Below, one piece after another: positions 1 to 12,561 of a stretch of 64,000 nucleotides of DNA. The DNA is taken from assembly GCA_964017045.1 (NCBI GenBank), contig OZ024795.1, positions 50,392,850 through 50,456,849 on the forward strand, given 5' to 3'. The DNA is from Omphiscola glabra (Eukaryota; Mollusca; Gastropoda; Lymnaeidae). The position numbers were made by a program, and so were the translations under genes. The notes beneath the pieces were generated by a model, which saw only the letters and a program-made list of their open reading frames with translations, was not told where the DNA came from and did no database searches. Each line of letters begins with the position of its first letter. Position 1 is the stretch's first letter.

Positions 1-2256
1 TAGTAAAATCTTATATTTTTTATAAAGTACCTGTTTTTTCAAATTGAGTGTCAAAAGTATTCTAGTTCCTCTGCCTGTGATGCCAGCCTATTTCTGTTAG
101 GTATTAATAGTATTATAGATATATTTCTTCTGAGATTATTATTAATTAAGAGAGGGCTGAAATGAGTAAAATACAGTACATTGTTTACAAATATGTGGAA
201 GTATCCATTCTCATTTTTTGGATGGTTAACACTGGAGGTTTTTTCACATCCATTGTTTGGATAAATTCATACGTTTTAAAAAGTTTATTTTGTCAACAAT
301 TGTATGTGGATCTACTTCTTGTTTTGTTAAATATTTATACAAGTTTTATTTGGTTTTGAAAAAGAGAGATACATAAGGGCTATAAAGTGTACACACAAAA
401 GTGAGTTACATGTTGCAGCTGTCCTGTGCCAGTCGGTATGTATTTGTACCAGGAATATTTTACTCATCTGGTGTTTATGCTTTGTCATTGATTGCAAGCT
501 TCATGAGCCTAGATGTATGTAACTGCTAAGTAAAAGATGCATTTGAATATCTGCCTTGTGGAAAAACTCCATGTAATTGCTTTAAATTTGATTTATAAAT
601 TGATATAATTTATTGTTTATATTACTGCTATATTTTTAAAATAAAACAATTTGTAAATTTATTTTCCTTAGGGTTGACTTTAATTCTTTTTAATACAATT
701 TGACCTAAATGACATTTTTCTGCATTTTGTTTGCTGTATTTTTTACCATATACCATGTTTTATGCATCAAGCCCATTTGAGGTTAGCTTCCATAGAAGAT
801 TTTCTGTTAAAGGTCTTATCTTTAAGTATTTTTTGCTGAGTTTTGATCCCATAACCCTTGACTTTCTCAAGCATCATTCAAAATATCAGGCTTTTTAAAT
901 AAAAGTAGAATTTAACAAATTAAATATTAATTTTTAAAAATAAAAGTATATATTTATTTCTCCAAATTTGTTTAATTTTCGTACAAAATCATTAAACTAA
1001 AAAGGTCAATACCATGTCCTTGGTGCAGGAGGCAGCACTTTTGAAGGTCAGATGTTTAAATACCTCCAGAGTTAGTCTAAACTTGTACACACAAATATAT
1101 ATTATAAATATTTATATTTCATAAAAATCTATTTGTGAAGCTGATTTTTCACAATTCTAAAAAGACATATTATTTTATAACTGATACCAGTGATACAGAA
1201 GAGGTTGTAGTTCATTCCACCATATTAGCAATGCTTACCCAACTTTTTGACTTAGTAAAATCTAAAATATTGCTTACATTTGCATGTGTGAGTTGTAAAT
1301 AAATTACATTTCACTCTTTATGACATTAGCATAAAAATCCATTTAAATTGTGAAAAAATATGTTAAACTAATTCATATAATACAAAATATTTATTTTTTA
1401 AAATCAACTTCCATTACTTTCAAGGCATGCAGCAAGTCTGAGAATTCGATTCTACACAGAAGTAGCTTACTTTGATTTTGGAAGTTTTAAAAAGAAAATT
1501 AAAAAGAACACATTATATTGTGGGGAAAATATATTTTTGAGGTACCCTTGACTATATTTCAATGATAACTATTTTAAACAAGATTTATTTGAATATGTTG
1601 CTGGCTGCAGTGTATCACACACTGATACTTTAAATAAAACATCTCCAAAACGTACACAAAATATATTATTACAAAATCAAACAAGAAATTATCCATTTAC
1701 ATAAGTTCTTAAATGTCAGCTTAAGAATTTTTTTTTCAAAGAACATACATGTACATTTAAAGTTGTTTTTTTAAAAATACATATTTGGGAAAAGCTTCAA
1801 ATTTTTTGTTAGCACAAATGATTTTTCTGGTACACACAAATAATGTACTTGACTACTGGTCTTTGCAGATTATATATTTAATACATAGCTAGTTATTTCA
1901 GGGCTATGTTCAAATATTGGTACTGCAGAACCAGTTAACCCAAATTTAGAAGGAAAAAAAGAGTTGGTCAGCCAAAAGGAAAGAAAAGAAACGGCTCTGT
2001 TCTGATGGACACAAGCATGTTTTTATTAAAAGATGTTGATGAATATTCTTCTAATTGCCTAGAGGTTCATGACTTTAATATTTGCCATAGGCATTTGTCC
2101 CCTGAAGCTTTTTAAAATATTATTTATTCTGTCTTTTTATTGAAAACAAATAGTTTTATACCTCCAACAATAAAACAAGACACCTCTTACAATGAAAACT
2201 GATCTCTATGAAATAAAAAGAAATAACATTTTACTACAAGTGATACATTTGATTAT
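1..2256. other. Gene-free left edge, probable 3' flanks
   Basis: No exon with protein similarity or convincing splice structure was found here. The stretch is AT-rich with short spurious ORFs such as 162-359. The right end must contain the 3' UTR of CFAP52, read on the minus strand: the plus-strand words TTTATT near 2021-2026 and 2129-2134 are AATAAA poly(A) signals on the minus strand, 125 to 240 bp past the stop. A plus-strand AATAAA near 641 could belong to a gene ending left of the window, but no coding sequence supports that. Confidence 0.5.
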
Positions 2257-5200
2257 TTAAAGATTAGGAAATCTCCATTGCAAGATGGCACCGTCTTCGC
2301 TAACACTGACAATACTCTTATTGTCAGGGGCTATCCTTATTCTCATGATATTAGCACTGTGACCTTTACCGACATGAGTCACCACCCCTTCCCTGTACCG
2401 CCAAAGCTGAGGATTGACAAAAGTATGGTTTAAAAAGCAGTTGCTTGAATGAATTATCAAAGAGTTTTTGTAAAAATTAATTTTTAAGAAGATAACATTA
2501 ATGAACTACTAAAATGTTCATACCTTAAAACTTTTAAGGGTAGATGAAGAATTTCTCTGACTATAGCCAAATAAAATTCTTACCTTAATGAGTTTCTCTT
2601 CCCCACCAGTAACAAAAGCCAGCTGGTCTGCTGTTATGTCCATGAAGTTGATGGCCCCTGCTTTGGCCCCCTCTAGTTCCCTAATCATCGAGCCATCATA
2701 TGTCTCCCAGTATCCCAGTTTGTGGTCAGTACCGCAGGTGATAATTTGAAGCTCTTCTTCTCCATAGCAAACACTTTTAAATAGAGTGTTGGCAAAGACA
2801 GCATTTTTCCTGATACCTTTCCTGTATATTAAAAAACGATTTTTTTAAATATATGAACTTTCTTTGACTGTTGTAACATGGTATAAACATAATAAAGTTT
2901 CAAAACATTTTTCATAAGTTTTGTAAATTAAGTCACAAGCATAAGCAATTTGAAATCAATTGTGAAAGTCTATTATTTCCTTAAAAAAATTAACTTAAAT
3001 CATGAATGAATATTATTTGATACAGAAACTACTGATCCCTAAATAAGAGTCAATTACACTTAGTGGTAACAAAAATACTTAAAATTTTAAGTTTCTTACT
3101 CTTTTAATCTGTAAAAAAATATATCTGTTAAATAAATAGATTGAGTAATTTTGCAATCATTTGATAACAGTGAGTGAAAATTATCAGCAAAGACTTACGT
3201 CAAATCCCAAATGATGGTTGTACCATCACCACCAGCTGAGGCACACTCCTTGTCATTTGATCGGATGACAATCTGGGCTACAAAGTTTTTGTGTTCCTTC
3301 ATGCTGTGCCGTAGATTGGCCCTCATTTCTTTCTTGCCGGTATGGTCAACGCCTACCACAACATCCCAGACCCGCACCTAAAATAAGAATACTTTGCTAT
3401 TGTTATTTGAAATAGAAAGTAGGTCTGATTATTATGCATTGCAATTCACATTATTCAAATGATTTTTTATAGGTCATTTTTAAAAGACAGCAATGGTATT
3501 GTTTCATTTAGACATAGTAGAGAATAAGTTATACATTAAATAGAGATGTTCTCATAAATGTAATGAAATGTTAATAAATATTATACTAAAGAAAAGTATG
3601 ATTATCTTACCATGCCTTCACCTCCTCCACTGATAATGGTATCTCCCCTGCTGGTCAGAGCTACAGATGTCACTCCTTTGTTGTGGGCATCCATTACAAC
3701 ATGCTTCAGCTCAAGGGTGAGATCTTTAGCCTTGAAGCCAAATATTCTAATCTTTCCATCATTCCAACCTTAAAAAAAATAATATGACTTCTTATTTTCA
3801 AAGTTATTACATACATTACAGAATGCTTCAGCTCAAGGGTGAGATCTTTAGCCTTGAAACCAAATATTCTAATCTTGCGATCATTCCATCACGACAACCT
3901 TTAAATAAAATAATATGACTAACCAATTTTTTAAGTTATTATTTTACGATCAAATGGCTGAGTGGTCACAGGATGATTAGCAGATGCAGTATGCCTAGGG
4001 ATTTTTCTAGGGCTTTGAGGTTAATGTGCTCTTTTAAATTTACAGTTATCATATTTAACATAAATTAATTTTTTTACAACATCATTACTTTCAAAGTGGA
4101 TATTACTACTAATTATAAGTACTGAACCTATTTATACAGAAGGCTGACACTATTTATACAGAAGGCTGACACTCCAACCCTTTAGATCTCAACAGCTTCA
4201 TCCTAAATAATTTTAAAATATTTCACAAATGACATCACTACTGCCTTCAACAAAGTTGCTTTGGGTGACAAAACCAAACTGATGAGAACATTACCCTAAA
4301 TCTCTTTAACTGCATTTGGGTCACCCTGTCTAATGGTAAAACATGAAAGATAATATCCAGAATGGTGACAAATTATTGAAAGTTTTTTTAAAAAACTAGT
4401 TATCACTAGACCTCACCAGAAACAATGAGCTTTCCATCCCTTGATATTGCCAGGGCTTCACATGATTTATTAGCCAAAACAAATCGCCTCAATTCTTTGC
4501 CGGTACTCAAATTCCAGACTCTGATTTCTCCCTCCTGGCAGGTCAAAATGAGCTGTGACACACCACTGCAAAAAACATATATTTAATTTTTACTAAAAGA
4601 AAGTTGAATATTAAGTACCGGGTACCTTGCTCTATTTTTTTCTAGTACTTTTTCATTTTATTAGCTAAAATATTGGTGTGTGTGTTACAATTTCCTTATT
4701 TGGTAAATTGTGTTCCTATTGCCAAGTCCTTAGCAAAGAAAAACTTACAATGGGAAAATTACATCATTGACAGGACAAGAGTGACATGTTTTGATAAGTT
4801 CTGCTGTAAAATCTGCAAATTGAAACTTGTAGACTTGTGAGTGAGCTGTACCTACAAAAAACTGAAAAGATAAACAAACATACATCATTAAATTTTTATT
4901 AGAAAATTTTATTGAAAATAAAATATTCATTATGAATTAGAATTGAAAGTCCTGATAAGATATTCATCAGTACAAAAAAAAAATAACCAAATTTTGAAAC
5001 TTAACGCAAGGTAGATAGGTAATACATTTTTATTGTATAGGCCTAATTATAGTTTCAAAATAAATTTGACTTGAAATTGATAGCTATTACCTAGATTATT
5101 CATAGATGAGCCCAAATATTAGTTTAAAACTTGCCTGGTGTCCAGCTCCTCTTTTAGCAATTGATGTAACAGCACTTGTTTCTACATCATGTTTCCATGG

Positions 5201-8200
5201 CCTACAAAGCAAAACATAAATTATTTTTTAAACAATGGAGAACATCTATCAACCATAATGTTGATTTCAGTTAAATTATTTTCAAAAATTAATTATTAAA
5301 ATGTCATGTTTATCTCTGCTCCTTAATACAAATATGATAAGAAGATTAATAGTTATTAATTAATTAATATGTTATCTTATACTAGAAATTTAACGATGCC
5401 ATGCAGAATCTATGCAATTTGTCTTGGTTTTTGGCTATGTGAGGCAATTTTAAAATATACTTTATTTTTTTGTTCAAACTATCATCATCATTCTGATCAA
5501 TTTTCCACTATAAAGTACCAAATGTTTGTCAAGTGGTGCAATAACTGTTATTTTGAGTTTATTGTGGAAATAGTTGATACCCACTAAAATGACTTAAAAA
5601 TCCTGTTGGCTTTTCATAAAGCCAATAAAAAAATTAAGAAATGTACCTTTTATTAAGATTTATAAAAGTTTCCCTTCTAATTTTTTAACAACGGCATTAT
5701 TGTAAGCTCCGGTAGCTGCCGTTAATGCTCTGCTGTGACTTAATTGCTTTAAAAAATAATTTCAATTAAGGTTTTATATTTAACTTACTGTTTGTCTGAT
5801 CTGTGTTTAAATATGGCTTTCACTTTGTTGCCTTTTTCAAACTCAACTCCAATATCAAAGCTCCCCACAACCCCACTGCCAGTCCCAACCAGCATGTTGA
5901 AACCCTTGTCTGTCATTTTCACAAATGACAACGCTGTTACACCAAGGCTGAACTTGTTCTTAGCTGGAACTTCAAACTGAAGTATGTTGGTGTTCTTGTT
6001 GATACATAATATATCACCAGTTGTTGTGCCACAGAAAAAGTAAGAGAGTTTTTCATCTTGGTCATCAACCATCTAAAAAAAAAGCTTAAATTACTTATGG
6101 ACAAATATTCAAGTATGACTGTGTGTTGCTTATAATATCAATTTAAAAAATAATAATGATAACTTGGCTATTCTAATAAATTCTTTCAATTAGAAACACT
6201 AATAAATAAAATATCAACCTCAATGCAAGTAATGATCCGCTTAAGACCACCAAGATTTGTATTTAATGGTCGAATCTTGCGATTTTCTTTATCCAATGTC
6301 CAAATGCGAAGTGTATTACTGAAATAAAACAAATATTATAAATAAAATTGAACGTTTAACACAGGTAGTGACTGTTACTAATAAATCAAAGATTTCAAAA
6401 CAATTTCTACATTATTAAAGATTTGCTATAAGTCAGTGAAATTCTGTGGATTACTCCATCCATCCTCAAACATATCAATTTGAAGTTTAATCTAATTAAA
6501 AAACCATTCCTACACAATTTCAACTCAACAGGTCGTTAATAAACTGTTCAAATCTATGTTCAGAAGATGTTTTTAACTTACTCTCCTCCTGTTACAAATA
6601 CATCATCACTGACTTTAGAGGCTGCAAGACAGGTTGTGATTCCAGCACTAACTACTTGGGCAGGGGAGCCACAAATTGGTTCTTTGGTAGCCATGTCCCA
6701 TACCACAACGCTGAAAAAGAAAATAGTTGAAGATAAACCACAACTCATGGTGCTAAGAATATTTCTCATGCATATAAATCAACAGAAAATGGTTATTAGT
6801 CCCAAATGACAAGTCTGATTTAGTATTATTAGTATTTCTGTTTGTTTGCTGATGAAGGCTTCCTGCCGACACGTTTGTTGTTTTATTGCGTTCCTTTTAT
6901 CAGGTTTAACCTTACTACTGTGTTTTACTAATTTCCTATTGTGCTAACCTGATTGCAGTCTCCCTCATTATTACCCTTAGTATTATTCAGACTTTCAAAA
7001 AGGGGGGATAAACTAAAAGGCTACCTAAAAAATCTTCAGACATTAGCTTTGTTGATATTTTAATAATTTATTAAAGAGAAAATAGTAAAATTTGGAGTAT
7101 TAATCACTAGCATGCTTGAAATTTCCAATATAGAAAACAATAGTATGGCTTATCCTTATAAATATTATAAAGCAAAGGACTTACGAGCCATCATCCTGGC
7201 CTCCAAGTGAGAAAACATATTTTCCATTTACAGAAAAAGCTAGGGCCTGTACTTTCACTTTGTGGAGTTCCCATTTTTGGATGGCTACCTTTGTTCTATA
7301 GTCCCACAGTGTAATGATCGCCTGTCAAGTAAATTTTGTAGGCCATTGTATAAATTTAGTAGCACTAGTAGAACTTCATCAAAATGCATACTATAATATT
7401 CTAAAATTCTTAAGCACCTTAAAGCCTAGGTATATCAGTGCAATTTTTGCAATCTAAAAAAGTTATGACAAATCCATACAATTTGATAACTATGGACTTG
7501 AACAGTGATTTATTAAAAAGAAACACTGAATAGGAATGTATTAATTTGTATCTATTTAGAACAGTTGAATGAGTACAAATGATCAATAATATAATTGTAT
7601 GTACGATCAACTCAATCATTTTTATGAAAGTTTGTCAAAGTTGCTGTGTACTCAAAACATTTATATATAAAAACTTTTAATATCCTTTCCAGGTTAAATA
7701 AATTGTAATTGTTTTTGTTTGCAAACATTTATACTAGAAAATTTTAAGAAAGTAAAATCAATTTATAAAACTCTTGAAAACTTGCAGCAATAATTAAACT
7801 GTATAACAAATTGAAATGAAAATAATAAGAAGAAATCAATATTTCATAATATTCTGTCTCGCCAATAAAAAGGGTCTCCACAATCATAACTTACCCATTC
7901 AAAAGTCACTGAAAAACTGAGTTAAAATGATACAAAATAAAATCTTGAAGTAGAAAAAGTTATAAAATAGAATATTGCTGATCAGTTGTGGATTCTGTAA
8001 CTGAAAGTGTAAAGCTTATGCTTACCCACATAAATTTCCTTTAAAAATAACATCTAAATCTAATGAAGCTGTAGAAGAAATTAAATTATGTGAGGTTCGC
8101 TAAAAATTTTTACCTATGATGCCTCATTATTATTTTTTATTTTATTCTGTTGATTTGGCATTGTTAAAATGGATATGAATATAAATGATAGTGTTATGAT

Positions 8201-11200
8201 TTTAAAGACTCAAACACTACTAAAGCTTTTTCAAAAGAAATTAGCTTTCTTACTTTGAAACCCATGTAAGTTTCTTGACCTGACACAATGTATTGCCCAT
8301 CATTTGAAACAGCAATGCAGGTGACATTGTTGGTATGACTTGATAAAATGCTCTGTGTTGCTTCCTTTGTGATATCTTCAATAATTACATTACAGCCCAG
8401 GGGGTAAATGACATGTTCTCGATCTGGATGAACTAGAAGTCCACCTTGAACTTTACCTGTCAGTAAAAAAAAAATATTTTTTCTCTTCTTACAGTTAACT
8501 CCATTTTTTACTTCATTATTGCCTATACCATTAAAGAAGAAAATATGAATTTTAAAATGAAAAAAGTAATGTTGGCACTTCAAAATGTTCGGTTGTTATA
8601 ATAAAATTGTTATTCTCCATGTAAGGCATGTTCTTATGGTACTTTTTAAAATTTGTGCTTTAAATAACAAATGATAATTTAAACTAATAATTACTAGAAA
8701 ATCATATTTGCAATTTAATTAAATATGGCAGGGGTTACGTTCTGAAGACCCCTTTAAAATGAAAAAAAAAAAAAAACGTGAAGTAGGATTTATATATGTA
8801 TATATTTTAAAGCTTAAGCTGGTGATGTGCTTTATGGTAGACATATTCTTTCAATTTATCCATTAATAAATTTTAATTGAAGCTAAATTTATATTATTCT
8901 TTTAGGCTAGAAATGCTTAATTTACAGCACAAATAATAAAAATATAAAAATATGTATATCCTGTGAGGAAAAAAGCCAGCAAAATAAAAAAAATCCACAG
9001 AATGTATCATAAGAGAAAACCTGTGATGCAGTGAGAAGTGCAAAGTAGGGAGGTATTATTGTATTTTGGTTATCTTTTAACATTAAAAGGCCTAAGAAGA
9101 ATCAAACCTTGCCAAATAAACTTTAAGAAACATGCCTATTAGGTACATTTACGAACAAACAAACAAATTATTTTCGGGGAGAAAAAAGTATATTGGGTTG
9201 GTGAATATCATTTGCGCTTTCATATCATTTGTTGTCGTCATGGTTTGGCTGAGTAAACATCGATCTGATGATGTTACCGTGGATTGTGAGAAAAGAAATA
9301 ATTCAAACTATAAATTTCATTTTAAAAACTATATAATTGGGTCTGTTTTAAATAACCCTACTTAACTTAATGGAATGAAGTTTAGAAACAACAAACATGA
9401 TTTTTGGAACAAACCCAAAGTGGTAAAAGTAGACAGCAACCACGGGGAGGCTACTCTGTTTTACAAAAATTTGAATGTAGCCCATAAATTTTATATAACA
9501 GTGGTTGTTAAACTTTTTCCAGCCACAGCCTCGTTGGGGCCATAAACTCATCCTGAGTTCCCCCCTGCCTTGTACCTTTATAAGCAGTCTCAGATTAAAA
9601 ATTTACATGACCCTTTAATATTATTAGCTTATAACAGAATTAAATGTTTAAGTTTCCACATATTTTAACATTGAATCAAAATACAAATGAAACATCATAT
9701 TTTATGAGCAAGCAATATCTCAGTTTTCTTTAAAGAAGTATATTTATCTAGGCTCTAGAAATTGAAAATTTTCCCTGTTCAATTATTCCCCATGCGATGG
9801 ATGCATGGGGTTAATAATATTTTTCAACACTACATTTTAAGGCTCTTCATTGACTATATTCATATTTTTATGCTATTTCTTTGCTTATATCAAAGCTGTA
9901 TGGCTGAAATTAAATCACCTTTCCAGAAATATATCCAAAGTCTTTCCTCTCTTTATTGTGTGGGACGAAAACATTATATATGATGTCTATCATACACTCT
10001 TATTGGATGTCAACAACAAAAACATTGTAAAATATTTCTTTCAAAAATATGCTTTTAATTCTAAGAAAGTTTCTCTAATAGAATTCACCAGCACCCACTT
10101 TGGGAGTCCCAGTGCCTGCCTTAAATCTCCAAGGCCTTTCACCGCCCCCAAGGGGTGGGATCACCCACTTTGAGAAACACTGCTTTTATAGTATAGTAGT
10201 ATAGTACTAATAATACTATTAGTACTATAATACAGTAAAACCTCCATTTCGCGACCCTCTCTTAAACAACTTCCTTCAACATACTGCCGGAAAAAAATTC
10301 CCCGATGCTTTGTACTATATAAACGACCTCTCTTAAATGACTTCCTCTAATGCGTGACTTTCCACCTTCCAATAATTCAATTTTACGACCTAGCACCTGA
10401 AAAAGTCACATTCCAAAGCAGTGCTATTTGTGCACTTGTAGAAAACATTTTAACGGCAGATGATGACTAAAGCAGCTAGGAAATAGTGAAGGGGAAATAA
10501 CTTTTGGACCTATCAACTTCTCCACTGCCTTGAAATACTCCAAGGAGCTGACCAGATTTGCCCTGAGCAGGGGCCTTTCAGACCTTGCCGACACCATGTC
10601 TGGTGTTCAAAGTGAAATACTAAAAGAACATGCACGGGTGGGGGGATCATGCAAACAAACAGAAATAACAGCTTTCTTTTTTTTTAAAACAAACTATTCA
10701 ATGATTGAATAAAAATAATGACAACAATATTAATGCGCTTATCTTATACTTATACATAAATAGTTACAACTCTAAGCATGCACTCAGTACTTACAAACGC
10801 TTTTAAACAACTACCATACCAGCATCGATTTTTTTAATGTTGGAATTAATGAGTAACAGGAAGATTGTAACTGTATTGGTAGTAAGACAGAGTTTAATCT
10901 ATATTTCTCTGAAAGAAAGTGTATTTATTTTACTTGTTTACTTAATTTTCTAAATGTCGTTTCTTGATAATGTCCTACCTCTTTTTTAAGACCCCTCCAA
11001 TTTACGACCTCATTTTAATGATAATTTAAAGTTTGTAAAACTGAGGTTTTACTGTATTTAAATTCTATCTTTTAAAAAATTTAATATGAAATATATTAAT
11101 TTAGTATAGATATTCCATGGCATTGCTAAAATTAAGGCATAGATAGATATAATGAAAAAGCCATTTTATCAATATTAATTATAAGCCTAATCAATAAAAC

Positions 11201-11589
11201 TATTTTTTAATTTTAAGTCTGAGTAACTGAGCCTCTTTATGTATTCATGGCTTTGGCTTTATTATGTCTAAACTAAACCGTCTAACTCAAACGTCCAACA
11301 ACCAATACAAACTAAACAAAGTGGCACAAATTAACAACATTTATAACGGCTTAAACTCAAAGAAAGAATGAATTTTTAAATTAATATTATTAAATAAGTC
11401 ATTAAGTTAAAGGCAATTCAATTCAAAATAAATAAAGTTAAAGTAAGGCCCAATTTCTTTTTGTTTAGTTTTATAAGCTAATAAACTTGAAATTATTACA
11501 AATATTATTTTCTTTATCTTACCATTGAACCCAATAATTCTTTCTAGTTCTAGTTCCTTAGTGTCGATAATATCGTCGTCCCCAGCCAT
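2257..11589 (-). CDS. CFAP52: Cilia- and flagella-associated protein 52 (WDR16), 13 exons
   Basis: Minus-strand exons in transcript order: 11589-11523, 8456-8254, 7321-7185, 6710-6582, 6318-6219, 6072-5789, 5201-5135, 4861-4749, 4565-4417, 3768-3611, 3377-3199, 2821-2584, 2406-2257. They total 1974 nt, 657 aa plus stop, with every phase consistent. The protein is a chain of WD40 repeats; recognisable family stretches are IIGFNGKV, VIYPLGCNV, YMGFKAIITLWDY, GTTTGDIL, GAGHQFFVGT and the C-terminal HSANIMRIRIAPDN. Vertebrate CFAP52 is about 620 aa, so this copy is slightly long. Known role: a microtubule inner protein in the B-tubule lumen of axonemal doublets, needed for motile cilia. The start follows conserved acidic leader MAGDDD. 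Intron 7 (5134-4862) has a GC donor. Intron 1 (about 3 kb) holds two TEs. An X-box lies 56 bp upstream of the ATG. Confidence 0.95.
3814..3921 (-). repeat. Duplicated fragment of CFAP52 exon 10 in intron 9
   Basis: This segment repeats the acceptor and 5' half of exon 10 (about 3692-3795) at an offset near 122 bp, with about 30 bp identical and then small changes. An AG acceptor (exon would begin at 3898) and a good GTATGT donor (exon would end at 3815) remain, giving an 84-nt pseudo-exon. An insertion near its 5' end shifts the frame relative to the real exon, so reading from exon 9 meets a TGA inside it. Confidence 0.75.
4129..4172. repeat. 22-bp tandem duplication in CFAP52 intron 9
   Basis: Two perfect adjacent copies of a 22-bp unit (4129-4150 and 4151-4172) in intronic DNA. 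Confidence 0.85.
9499..10182. mobile_element. hAT-like non-autonomous element in CFAP52 intron 1
   Basis: The left end reads CAGTGGTTGTTAAACTTTTT and the reverse complement of the right end reads CAGTGTTTCTCAAAGTGGG. This matches the CAGTGGTTCTCAAAC-type termini common in hAT-derived MITEs. The interior is non-coding apart from chance ORFs around 9762-10173. A clean 8-bp target duplication was not found (flanks TTATATAA and CTTTTATA share only part), so the boundaries are approximate. Confidence 0.65.
10201..10228. repeat. Perfect 12-bp-arm palindrome
   Basis: ATAGTACTAATA and its exact reverse complement are separated by 4 bp, in the few bases between the hAT-like and pogo-like elements. 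It could form a cruciform or be a remnant of nested insertion. Confidence 0.8.
10233..11054 (+). mobile_element. pogo/Tigger-like (TcMar) deletion derivative
   Basis: Both ends carry the perfect 12-bp inverted repeat CAGTAAAACCTC and both sides are flanked by TA, the target duplication of Tc1/mariner/pogo elements (TA at 10231-10232 and 11055-11056). Short repeated ACGACCTC words near both ends resemble sub-terminal binding sites. At 822 bp it is far shorter than an autonomous pogo/Tigger element and keeps only a scrap of transposase coding sequence. Confidence 0.82.
10467..10646 (+). pseudogene. Relic of a Tigger/CENPB-type transposase C-terminus
   Basis: An open stretch reads ...GEITFGPINFSTALKY followed by ELTRFALSRGLSDLADTM and EILKEHARVGG. 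Its amphipathic helical character (ALKY..LTRFA..RGLSDLADTM) fits the region after the DDE core of pogo/Tigger transposases, and it lies inside an element with pogo-type termini. The family assignment is inference; no catalytic residues remain and a TGA lies just upstream. Confidence 0.5.
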
Positions 11590-11644
11590 TCTTAACGTGC
11601 CTGGTACAGTCCACTAAGTCTATCTTCTTGTTGGGGGTTGGAAT

Positions 11645-11659
11645 GTTGTCAAGGGAAAC
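11645..11659 (-). promoter_or_regulatory. RFX X-box upstream of CFAP52
   Basis: GTTGTC-AAG-GGAAAC is an imperfect inverted repeat matching the RFX-factor X-box consensus (half-sites spaced by 1-3 bp). Its nearest base is 56 bp from the CFAP52 ATG at 11589. X-boxes close to the start are the standard signature of ciliary genes in animals. Confidence 0.65.
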
Positions 11660-11776
11660 AAATATGGCGTCCAATTCAATGTTCTTGGTATCAGGTTCTA
11701 TAACTCTTATTACTAAACAATGATATAGTTTTATATCCTGGGTTTTAATCCAGGAGAGCGTTTAATTATTTTTAAA

Positions 11777-12183
11777 CTATTCGCACCCGGGTACCAGAAG
11801 TGAGAGGTTGGGATTAAAAAAACTATTTAAAATATTATTGTTAGTTTTGTAAGACAAAATGAGGTATCGAATGAAAGATAATTGAATGGACTATACGTTT
11901 GTAAACTTACTTCTTCAGTTTAACTAAAATAAACTACGACAAATGACATCCGAATAGCATTGAGTCTAATGGGCTTAATGATAATGGGTCCCGGGTCCGA
12001 ATGGCGGCGCTGCGTGTCCGGGTCCATGTTGACTAAATGATATTCGGATGTCATTTGTGATAGTTATAGTTTATTTTAGTTAAACTGAAAATTAAAATTT
12101 TTAAACTGAAAACTAAAATTTTTAAATAGTTGTTGTTTTTTTTAAATCCCAATTTCTCACGTCTGGTACCCGGGTGCGAATAG
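11777..12183. mobile_element. Foldback (long inverted repeat) element
   Basis: The left arm begins CTATTCGCACCCGGGTACC and the right arm ends with its exact reverse complement. The arms (roughly 11777-11970 and 12035-12183) also share a GTTTAACTAAAATAAACTA block and a block around ACATCCGAATA. The central spacer of about 70 bp is GC-rich and contains TCCCGGGTCCG and GCGCTGCGTGTCCG. A second, partial copy lies at 62577-62815, so this is a dispersed family. Confidence 0.85.
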
Positions 12184-12374
12184 CCACTTCGATTTTTAAA
12201 ATATGATTTGTGAACGGTTATGCGTACTTGACTTTGCAATAACTAATTTGACCAATATTTAAACTAGCTATTACACACAAAAATTACTAAAACCAAGCCA
12301 AATGTTTAAGAAAATAATAATTTGCTGAATAGGCAACTAAGCTGCCTACTTATCTCAACTTTTATTGATGGACA

Positions 12375-12561
12375 CAGGGCCGGCCTTAGGCCACTGCAAC
12401 CGATGCGGCCGTAATTGGCCCCGCACTTTCATAGGCCCCGCCCCGAATTTATTTTCTAATACAAAATCTTAATTTTCAATTCTTATCCTCTACCCAGAAT
12501 GGGCCCCGCGCAATCCGTTTCGCATACTCCGCAAAGGGCCGCATTGTTAGGGTCGGCCCTG
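12375..12561. mobile_element. 187-bp hAT-type MITE
   Basis: It starts CAGGGCCGGCCTTAGG and ends GGTCGGCCCTG, short inverted repeats of the CAGGGCCGGCC kind. It is flanked by GATGGACA (12367-12374) and GATGGAAA (12562-12569), an 8-bp target duplication with one mismatch, as expected for hAT. Interior is GC-rich, non-coding. Confidence 0.85.

Noticed and set aside
162..359. 65-aa plus-strand ORF
   Set aside because: AT-driven, hydrophobic, no similarity to known families, no splice or Kozak support.
3951..4040. tRNA-like A box (TGGCTGAGTGG) in CFAP52 intron 9
   Set aside because: No matching B box or cloverleaf; not a tRNA, and too little for a SINE call.
9762..10173. Overlapping 73- and 107-aa ORFs
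   Set aside because: They lie inside a non-autonomous hAT-like element and read its terminal sequence.
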